This document shows positions 55,119-64,000 of a DNA stretch of 64,000 nt, one piece after another. The DNA comes from Madurella fahalii (taxonomy: Eukaryota > Ascomycota > Sordariomycetes > Sordariales), in NCBI GenBank assembly GCA_029876055.1, contig CM056877.1, positions 4,402,001 to 4,466,000 on the forward strand. The letters are read 5' to 3'. The stretch's first letter is position 1. Every line of letters starts with the position of its first letter. The translations under genes and the position numbers were made by a program. Under the pieces are notes generated by a model. That model saw only the letters and a list, made by a program, of their open reading frames with translations. It made no database searches and had not been told where the DNA came from.

Positions 55119-56892
55119 GGGTTCGACCAAGACGACTACTACGATTTGGATGAGGGAACCTAGTAGACAATTTTTTCCGCTTCTTCAACCAGGAAAGTGG
55201 TGGTACTGCCGGCAGATATAGGTGGTACCATATGCTCCGATTCCACCACCGGGTAACCATAGTCGGGCATCCATCCTGCCCACCCCCCTCCACCGTCTTT
55301 TCCCTCTGCCGTATGCACATCTTCTTGGCTCATGTCGTTATGTCCATCACGCAAATGCGAATAGCCCGTCTCACCCCGCACCACTTGTTACAATCCGACT
55401 GGCTGCAGTGGCTCACCGCCGTCGACATCGTGCACAGACTAAGGTAATCAGTAGCTAGTAGTTACGGTTCTAGATCTACGCTGAATTGTCCTGGTGCTAA
55501 AACTCTGGTGGGAGCGGCGGTGGCAGACGTATCCATGAGTGGAAGTAGACTGCAAGGTAGACGTAATTGAGCCGATAACGAAGTTGCAGCTGGGGCATTG
55601 CCACTTAATCAGCCGCAACTAGTATTATGCTCGGAGACAATTGGAAGGCTCTGGGTTTGCATATGCAACTAAACTCGGAAATGGAATAAAATTGCCTAGA
55701 GAAATGCGAATGAAGACCGCAACAGGGCCCATTCGTCGTATCTGGTGGAATTGGCCAATGGGTTGGAGCGAAGGTGTGATGTACGGTGTAGGAGAAAGTC
55801 ATTGCCCAGACCAATCATATTTACAGTAATCCGATCAGGGGGAGCGTCTCTCTGTGCACTGCGACGTGGTCCCCGCTGAACCACGCGTTCGGGGCGAGCC
55901 ATGCATGACTTGGCGGGAGCTAGGCAAGACCCGTCGTCAAAACGAAGCCGAAACCGTCTAACGACGGGCACCAGGAGTGCCACGTTCTCCTTGTGGGGGA
56001 GGGGCTCTCCTGACGGCGCGGTGAACAAAGATGTGTCACCGAGACTGCTCGAACTCTAAGGGCTGCAGTGGTTACCTATCACGCCACCATCTCTACGTGC
56101 TTCGGAGAAAAAGGAACTACTAAAACTAAGGGAGTCAAATCTCACCCTAAATTTAGCTTTATTTGAGAGTGGAATCTGAAGCTGAAAAGAGAAAGAAACA
56201 AGAAATTGGGATTGGCTTGCTTGCAAGTGTTTACAAATCCGCTGATCTTGGCGGTTGGCGGGGGCTATTTCCGGCCCGGAAAACCTGTTCTAGGAATGAG
56301 AAGGCTGGGCGGAAGTCCCGACAGGAGGGATAGTCCGGACGAGCTCTTGAATTCGGCTCACGGCACAAGTCGGCGACGCAGATCGTCGCCTACGGTTCTG
56401 CTTGTTGATATTAGTTATTGTCCCTTTTGGCTTGCCTCGATTTGAATCAACTCTACTGCTTGCTTCAGACAGGCGCGTCGGACTTAGGGTACTGGAAACA
56501 TGGACTTTTGTTGACAGGCGGCTAAGATGGAAACCTGTACCGCGCGACTGCCGGAGCATGGAAGCGGGTTCTTCCAGAAGCTCCTGTCCTGACTGCCGCA
56601 GTACTAAGGCTCAACAGCGTAGGGCACAAGTACTCTTATCACCCACGGGGATCAGGGCTTACGGCATGCTTTCGACACAGAAGAATCGTACACGATCTTT
56701 CTAACGGATGGGAGTTGGTGTGCGTATTAGTTGCATCGCAGTGAGTTATTAGGGAACGATGGTGTCTGAAACGACCTTTACCTGAGCGGCAATGGAGGTG
56801 GGCTGGTAACATATCAACGGGTCCCTTCGGTACTAAGGTTTCATTGCCGGCTCCAATAATCCCAATCACACCTTGCCATCACACCTTTGCCA
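55119..56892. other. Intergenic, no gene recognised
   Basis: It holds the P450 promoter and the end of the methyltransferase gene. Frames up to 110-121 codons (55696-56028 and 54955-55320, -) have no recognised domain. Confidence 0.45.
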
Positions 56893-58116
56893 TTACACGA
56901 CAGATCCACTTCCTGACCGGCCAACCCGGCGCGTTCCCCACCTCGCGTGACCTTGGGATTGAGACCGCGGTGAGATGGGGCTGGGCACTGCGTTCTCGGG
57001 ATTCCCCGGCTTACGGCCCCAGACGACCGAGAATTTCTCATACAGTTGCCCTTTTGGATCGGCCAAGTCTTTCCGCACATCAACCAGGGCGAGCTAGGGT
57101 ACGTTAGCTTTTGGCACTATACCCTCTACCCGTGACAGAGTGCTCACCTCAATCTCCTCCTTCTTCATCCCCTTAACCCGATGGAACAGCGCGTAACTCA
57201 AGCCTGACAGGCCATCCGCTAAATTCAGGCGCCACATCTCTCCGATACGCTTCAGCTTCGTCACCCTCGGCCATCCATTTATCGGGATCTTGAACACCTT
57301 TTCCTCGACATCAACAAATCCAGCGTCAATATACCATTGCTTGATCATTGGCGTGATATGTAGTGGTCGTCCGGCAATCGCACTCAAATCACATATCTCT
57401 TTGAACCACCGGTTGAGAGCGTTGTTCTCTGGGACCGGCCCTTCATCGCAGTCGACGCCAATATGCGGCTCCTGCGATTCCATCCACCCGCCAGGCCGCA
57501 ACCGTTCGAAACCTTTCTTTATCAACCCGGCCATGTCATCCCAGCAGCCGACGGTTGTACGGAAGTGGATATAATCAACATCATGCCAATCCGGTCCATC
57601 TTGCCAGTCGTCGTTGCTATGGCCGGCTTAGCGGAAGGGAGGGAGAAGCGGGATGGGGGTCCGGGCGCAAAGAGGGGGGGGAGGGGGGAGAGGAAGGGGT
57701 GCACATACCCATCGTCCACGTAAAACCTGACGTTTGGGGGCACCAAGCCAGGCTGCACGGGGGAGAGATCCGTTCCGATGATGGTGGTGTGGGGAAACTC
57801 ATCACCCATCTCGACGGCCCAGAGGCCGGTCCCAGTCGCGATGTCGAGTATCTTGCGAGGTGGGTTCTCATGCGACAGCGGGGCAAGATAGTTTCGACCG
57901 TCCAGCAGGATCTTGACGATGTAGTGCTGGTTGTTCTGGCGCTCCAGCTCCGGCTCGTCGTTGGGGAAGTGATACGCTGCCGAGGTGCATCGTCAGCGCA
58001 CTAGGCGACGCAAAAAAGAGGGCAGGGCTCACGAACAGCCGCCATGGTACGCATGGTACGTCCTCCCATTTTCATGCCAATAGTCGAAAATGCTTTGGGT
58101 TAAAGATGCGGTCTCT
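56893..58116 (-). CDS. LaeA-like SAM-dependent methyltransferase (first exon not found)
   Basis: The visible exons are 58116-58037, 57976-57709, 57616-57148 and 57093-56893, about 338 aa. The N-terminal part has IFDYWHENGRTYHAYHGG, then YHFPNDEPELERQ, both hallmarks of LaeA-like proteins. The SAM-binding motif I is KILDIATGTGLW, followed by DEFPHTTIIGTDLSPVQP. Later motifs are DYIHFRT, RLRPGGWMESQE and the C-terminal SYALFHRVKGMKKEEIE / LALVDVRKDL with VVWGRKP. Introns are 57094-57147 (GTGAGC, CTAAC branch), 57617-57708 (GTATGT) and 57977-58036, the last needing an unusual GTTCGT donor to keep frame. An acceptor at 58117-58121 (CACAG) implies a further 5' exon I cannot identify. LaeA itself is a nuclear regulator of secondary metabolism; many paralogues are cluster enzymes, so the role is open. 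Confidence 0.8.
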
Positions 58117-60143
58117 CTGTGACGTCAGAGCAGCCAGCACCATGTCAGCGATAAAGACGAGGAAAAAAATATCCGTGGCAGGAATGCAGTGCACTGACTC
58201 GTTGTCATTTGGGTTCGGCTGGGTTGCGCTTAGTCAGTACTCAGCACTGGGGGCAGGCTCGGAGCATCAGTGAGTGACTTAACATCAACTTCGATCTTGG
58301 CTGAAAAATTGAGATAGAACTCGAAAGAGAACTTGTAATCGTCGATGCCGCGGGCGGGCTGGCAGAGGCTGTTCTCCATGATGAAAACAGGCGAGATGGT
58401 CAAACTGCAGATGGTGTCTGCGCAAGAAACATCCGGGAGTGTGTTGCGCAGCCGGGGCGGAGACAGAGGCCGAGTGCCTTTTCAGAATGACAGCACAAGG
58501 GTGGACCCCAAACGATTGGTCTACCCTGACCAGAGCTGAGTCCATCTCCTGGAATGGAAAAGCTCAGCTGAGAGTTTCAGACGGACCATGTAGGCAGCGT
58601 CCCGGTGGCATGGGTCGGCCGTATCCAGCACTAGCCAGTTTTTGAAGTTTTTGCGCAATACGCGAGGCCCTGATTTGGAAGGCCGGCAAGCTGATCACAG
58701 TCACACCGCCACCCGCTGCTATCGACGGGGATGTGACATCTTTCGAGCGTAGGCCCGTCGCGAGATTACAATCCTTCTTCTTCCCCGTAATCAGCACCGC
58801 ATCCTAAGTGCTGCATTGCAAGAAAATACAAACAGAGGATGGTTGGGTGGGAATCGGGACGATTGGGAGCGGTCTGACCCGGTGTTCTGGGCTCCAAATT
58901 ACTGGTCCAACCTCTTTCTCACACGCTACAGTGTAAATAGTAGAGTGCCAGGGTATTACTGCTATAATTCCAGAACTTTCTCTGGCTGGGAATGTATCGG
59001 TGGGCTCACTCCTTGACATGCTGTCATTTTATGTAGATCTACACGTAGAGTGTACCTTACTGTAGCTACTGTGTAATACCCCGCGAAAAGTCCATCGCCG
59101 TCCCGACAGCGCGGATCACCGCAAACCAGGGTCGCAAGCAATGCCGATTAAGGGATTTTGGCTTACTGCAAAGTGCCGAAGTTTAACCGGCAAGGGTGGG
59201 GCTTGCTGGCCAGTGGCAGCATCTTTAAGGCTACAGGTACAGTACGCCTACTTGCTCGCTCTGGTCCGAGAAAGCCACTCCTCTTTCCATCAGTTGCTGC
59301 GCCTTGCTTCTTGGACCGGGATGGACCTCTGTCCCGACCTAGTACGCTACTCTCTTAGAAGGCACCGTAGTTTGTCTCGGAAAGAGGGTTTTGAATGGAA
59401 ATGTGGGGGAAAGAGACAGTGTACAATTTACTAGTGTACCGCTTGGTTTGTTAGCGTTGCTCCTCGGACAGGGACCCCGGTTTAGGATTCAGAAAATTCC
59501 CTATATCTTACCAGCCGACAAAGCAATTCTAACGCGCAAAAATAGAGACTTCAATATATAGAGAACAGCTAAATCCTTTCTAATCGTCTTTTTGGGCAGA
59601 TATCGTGTGGTTGCTTTGTTGAGTTTACGGTTTTGCTGGTGTGCAGCCAGGCGGGCGCACAGACGAAGCTGAAGATCGGCGATTTGTTTCTGCAATACCC
59701 TCTTTGGGGCATGAGTGCACACGCGCTAATGCGACCGGTGAACATGGGACATCGAACCAGGCCCGGCGTCTGCACTACACATCCGGGCAGTTGGATTCCG
59801 AATGGCGGGGCATTCGAAAGCTGCTGCCCACTTCGTACTTTGCGTATCTCCTCGACCCTCTCCCATTCTCCTCACCCTCCTATCAGTATTCCACCTCCTA
59901 GGCACGATCATTACAAGTTACAAGGCGCCAGTAGCGTTATACCCGATGTTTCAGCCCCAGATGGCCAGACTCTCAGTCCCAAGCCCACACTCACCTCATA
60001 TTTTCCTGGACACCCTCTCACGTAAATCTACCACCTTCAGAATCAAACCGCCTTCAGCCCCACTTTCCCGCCCCGCGCCCCGCGCCCCGGCCACGGCCAC
60101 GTAGACTTCGGTCGCGCCTCACGACGCAGAGAGTCTATTCGGA
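58117..60143. other. Intergenic, no gene recognised
   Basis: The missing first exon of the methyltransferase gene should lie in the first few hundred bases. Other frames (up to 130 codons, 59633-60025) show no domain. Confidence 0.45.
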
Positions 60144-60990
60144 ATGCAACCTATAGAATTCGAATGCAAGACTCCTGTGCAGATCCCCGCGGATTTGAGC
60201 GAGCGCATTCAGGAGCTTGAAACCCAAGTCGGCACAGAGAACTCGATCATCGCGGACCTCAAGAACAAACTCGACCGTTGACACGAGAACCTCCGTGCAA
60301 GAAGGCCCAGACCCATACTCCCATGGAGCACGATAGTCGATGCGAAGGACTCCGGGTATTCCTCACTCAGGTGAAGGCCTACATCCAGTTCCCACCGGAG
60401 CAGTTTGCTACTGAGGCCGACAAGGTAGTTTTCGCTGCGCCCTACCTCACCAGATGAGCTCTCTCCTGGTTCGAGCCCACCCAGCGCGGCTGTCTTAACA
60501 ACCCGAACAAGAATGACCAGCGAAAGGAAACTCGACAAATCTTCAACGGCTAAGGCGAGTTCGAAATTGCCGTCGAGGCGGTGTTCGGCGAACCGGATGA
60601 GGAACGACAGGCGGAAGAACGACTGTGAGCCGCCTGTGACAAGAGAAGTCGGCGGTGACTTACGCTGCAGTGTCCAGACAACAGTCTTTCAAGAGAGTCA
60701 AGACCTTGGGTTCAGGATGCCTCATGTACGCCTTCTACGATTACTTCAAAGACCGTGTCATGGACGAACTCGACCGAATCGACAGACCGGACACGCTGGA
60801 CGCGTGCATCGAGGAAGCCGTCAAGATCTACGGTCGTTAGAACGAGCGGGAGAGAGAACAAAAAGGAGGTTACCGGATGTTCAAGATACAAGGCCAATTC
60901 CAGCAAACTTTGCAAAAAGCCATCAACGTCATATGGCACTCACGCCGGCCCCATGGACGTCGATGCCAACCAGTGGGGGAAGTAAGTCAA
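60144..60990 (+). pseudogene. Ty3/gypsy-type gag relic
   Basis: From ATG 60144 (MQPIEFECKTPVQIP, SERIQELETQV) the frame breaks near 60280. It resumes with the gag core: LTQVKAYIQFPPEQFATEADK, ALSWFEPTQRG, NPNKNDQRKET, FGEPDEERQAEERL (60360-60630). A later frame has LMYAFYDYFKDRVMDELDRIDRPDT and THAGPMDVDANQ (60720-60980). This is the capsid-like Gag of fungal gypsy retrotransposons. Stops at about 60453, 60551 and 60626 disable it. No pol or LTR was recognised nearby. Confidence 0.78.
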
Positions 60991-63329
60991 GGGAAAGTAG
61001 ACATTACAGTCACGTCAACCGCTGGTAGTGTTTGCGATCATTCTTGTATGTCCGGCCCACTTCTGCATACTGTCGCGTTGACATTTCCATCGATAACCTG
61101 CCCCTTCACAAGTCGCCTCTGAGCATCGATACATATATTCCCGGTTCTGCAGTGACGGCACTGATTCCAAGTGTAGCCAACTTTTATTTTGAAGTGGGCC
61201 CACACCCTGCTGACATTCCTGCCTACGGATCCGTGTTCTATTGCGGCGACCTGGCCACCAGTTTCCGCAGTGTCCGGTGCGCTGGGCCTGGACTTCTCAC
61301 CGGTAAGACGGCGACGGAGACATGGTTCGATGTCACACCTGGTGATCAGTACGGCAGGGATCTCGTCTTCCCATGTGCGCCGATAGCCCCGTCAACTTCT
61401 GCGCCATCGCTCTGGTTGAGTGTAATCTTCTCCACTCGGCCGACTTCAAAGCGGGTCATCGTCGTCAACGGCGCTTGGAGACAGTATCATACACGCGCCA
61501 ACGTCGATGGGGTCGCCAGTATCCGCGTAGCCCCGTCTGCCTTGCCTAGCATTTCTCCCCCTCCTAGCACCTGGGTCGAAGCCATCTTCAGCCCCTTCTT
61601 CGTTCGGAGTGTCACTACCGCTTCCGCCAGGCCAAACCTGGTATCCTACGAGTGCGACTACAAGCGTTGCCAGCTGGATGTTTCCGTACATCCTGTGAGT
61701 GACGGCTGTGGACCAGAATAGCAACCGGCGCACGACCCGGGGGGGGGGGGGGGGATGTCGTCCAGGCAACGGCAGTGGCAAACACGGATCTATTGCTCCC
61801 TCAGAGCATCGTGACGGAAGTGCGGGATCTCAATGACGATCGATACCTGGTCCTCATGTGCGACGGAGTAGCCGGCAGCGCCAATATCTCGATCAACCGC
61901 GAGCTCTGGCGGGTTTGCCATTCGCATGTCCTCCAGGCACTCTGAAGCTGACGGCAACCGACTCTTGGAGCGGTTACTACTCCACCAGCCCCGGCTCGAT
62001 TAGCACTTTTCAACTTGCTAGCGGCACCGACACGGGGTAGTGTCATCCTTGTCCGAGACAATCACTCGGCGGATGTCTGCCCCCCCTCCTAAGACCAAGA
62101 CGTACCTTGTGCAGTACACGATTCCGGCAAACTACTTTAGTAAGCGAGCCGCATACCGGTTCACACAGGAAACTCTACTAATAAACTTACCGTTTGCTAC
62201 AGTCGGGTGGCTTTTAACAATATCTTCGTCAACGACTGCATCCTGCTGCCGAGCTACCCTATTTGTATCTCTTGCGGCCAACTAGCAGTACCGCCTTCCT
62301 CGTCGAGCTGCGGATACTTCTGCCCAACGACGAGACCATCGTTCCTCGGGGCTACCGCGGTTCCCTCTCTACGGACTGGTAACGCCGTGCTCCACCGTCG
62401 CCATGAGCAGAATCACTCTTATCCTGCTCGACGCCCATCAGTCGACAGAAAAGGCCGCCCTGCCACCGCAGCTGCTCACTCCCCCAAGGCTGACACAGCA
62501 TCAGTACCTTTGATCAAAATCCGCAGGTACTTGCTGTTCAAGACTTGAGAGTCTTCATCTTGTGTCATATGTCAATGCAACGCGACACCCATTCTCAGCG
62601 TTCCAAAATCAGTGTGCTGTCGCCACCCGGCGTCTCAGCCTTGTCATGCACTCGTGTTAACTATGAAGACACCAATAGCGTAGTGTAACTGGCGGAATAG
62701 CTTGGCATCAGCAAGCGTCTCGGTTGGATGCCTCGCGCGTAAGATGAGAGAACAGAAACAAAGAGAAGGAAGAAGAGTGACTTATGCAGTGAGTCCCTGA
62801 GTTGCATAACGGTCTCGTATCGGGTTTCGATACCGATTTCTTCGTTAATCATAAGGAGCTACTTGAAACCCTCGAGTGGATCAGCTAGGAATCGAATGGC
62901 CGCGCGGTGAATTGCCTGAGAGGCAGGAGTTTCTTTTCATATTTGAATCATCACGCCGTCGGTCACTTTCTCTCTCGAGGCGTTCGACCTAGGCGGCCGA
63001 AACTCCGTAATAGAATAGAGGAAATTTGACACAGAAGAGGTTACGATATAACGGAATGTTGTATTGGCAGGATTCTAAATCCCGCAGCCCATGAAGTCAG
63101 AGTTCGTATCTCATCAATACCAAAAGCAGTGTCCCGTAACGCAGGTCAAGAAGTTAGTTCAGCTCCTCCCCGGTAGGTGTCTCTAACTCCTCCGCGCATT
63201 TAGGTCGTATTCGAGGTCCCATTGCAGGTAGCGGCACAACAACCCATCAGCCTCTGCGGCACCAGATCGTGGCAGTGTGGTCAAGACAGATCCATATCCA
63301 TGTAGTCATGTCCGCCAACCCGACCGCCT
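60991..63329. other. Unassigned sequence right of the gypsy gag relic
   Basis: A 229-codon + frame (61032-61721) opens on TTG and has no domain I recognise. There is a G-run near 61740-61754. The stretch may be further decayed transposon sequence; no pol motifs (YIDD, DDE) were seen. Confidence 0.4.
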
Positions 63330-63560
63330 ACTAGAAGCTGCGGAGAGCGCCGAGGGCCTCCGCGTCAAAGACCACCGCGCAGGGGTCTAGTGACACAATG
63401 TCGGTCCAGTGGCGAGAGGGACCTCCCGCTGTCCTCGAAAATCACAAACCCGTAGCCGAGCGACCCGAGCATCCTAGATCCGTCGGTATAGGCCACCAGG
63501 TATTCCGGCGGGAACGTCCCCAGCCACTCCTCGACAAGACGGCTTCGCTAGATAAGGCAG
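63330..63560 (-). pseudogene. LINE (Tad1-like) RNase H fragment
   Basis: The - strand reads WLGTFPPEYLVAYTDGSRM, then GYGFVIFEDSGRS, and in a shifted frame VFDAEALGALRS. The order YTDGS, GYGFVI, (V)FDAEALGAL is that of the RNase H domain at the end of fungal LINE ORF2. A frameshift and stops disable it. No RT domain is in the window. Confidence 0.65.
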
Positions 63561-63783
63561 AAACCCTTTTTACGACAACAACCAGAGTGATCAAGGGGCC
63601 GATTAGAGATAGTGGAACTGTTGGAGGCTCTACCAGTATCCTGAGCAATGGGAAAAAGCACTCCCTGAAGGTTGGGGTCAAGGACCTCGATACATCAACC
63701 ACTGACAAGATGTTGCGTCTCGGAATCGTATCGGAGCCACTTGCATCCCTGCGTGGCGATACGGCAACCTAGCCACAGAGCCC

Positions 63784-63979
63784 GCCGCTTCCCTTTCTCG
63801 GTCATGGATGCGACCTTGAGTACTTCTCTTCCCCATTCGAAAACCGCCCATTCGGGAAGTCTTCACTCAAGCAGACCCTGTCGAACAGTTTCGCGAAGTC
63901 TGGGTTGGTTCCGCGAGTACTGCGACCAATGAGGACTAAGCTCTTGAACCAAATAGGAAGGCGGGATAAACCCCGCTCT
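63784..63979 (-). repeat. Second copy of the repeat at 48496-48695
   Basis: It aligns by eye with 48496-48695 over its whole length in the same orientation, with many substitutions and small gaps. It lies just upstream, in - strand terms, of the LINE RNase H fragment, so it could be part of the same mobile element or a neighbour. Confidence 0.68.
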
Positions 63980-64000
63980 GCCCCGCCCCATCCGCTCCGC

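Noticed and set aside
58564..59434. Short frames between the methyltransferase and the gypsy relic
   Set aside because: All are below 100 codons, mostly lack ATG context, and show no motifs.
61032..61721. 229-codon + strand frame
   Set aside because: It has no ATG start, no recognised domain, and lies in probable transposon debris.

Overview
The window is from a filamentous ascomycete (Pezizomycotina). Introns are short (50-92 bp, GT..AG with CTAAC/CTGAC-like branch sites). The gene set is typical of such fungi: a PKS-NRPS, a LysM protein, an EthD protein, a multi-intron P450, a LaeA-like methyltransferase, and fungal kinase-like and APH-like families. The transposons are riddled with TAG/TAA stops and differ mainly by transitions, which suggests repeat-induced point mutation (RIP). 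The class is probably Sordariomycetes, but that is inference only.

Layout. 1-10712: a degenerate Ty1/copia element on the + strand. It is interrupted by a second complete copia element on the - strand (2853-8653) with matching LTRs and a perfect 5-bp target duplication. 10777-11327: an ancient ~550-bp repeat. A second copy (20286-22962) has been invaded by a pogo/Fot1-type DNA transposon (53-bp inverted repeats, TA duplication) and by a solo LTR (GACTT duplication). A further solo LTR of the outer copia's family lies at 23340-23628 (ATAAC duplication). 12453-19213: secreted-protein genes (a five-LysM protein, a GPI-anchored protein, a large secreted protein) plus one gene cut by a single TGA. 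24144-27693: an APH-like phosphotransferase relic and a fungal protein-kinase-like gene.

28024-40405: a PKS-NRPS hybrid gene on the - strand, with domains KS-AT-DH-MT-(ER remnant)-KR-ACP-C-A-T-R. The KS-to-ER half carries at least seven in-frame stops and four one-base frameshifts, whereas the 6-kb KR-to-R half is one uninterrupted frame with its motifs intact. A divergent EthD gene (41527-42019), a 5'-truncated MFS transporter (43010-44074), an intact P450 (53025-55118) and a LaeA-like methyltransferase (56893-58116) may be the rest of a decaying secondary-metabolite locus.

44.9-49.6 kb holds relics of an ankyrin protein, a GH13 amylase-like gene and a NACHT NTPase. The right end (60.1-64 kb) holds Ty3/gypsy gag and LINE RNase H relics and a repeat shared with 48.5 kb.

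Several stretches of 1-3 kb show no gene I can support. All family names come from reading motifs by eye; no database search was run.
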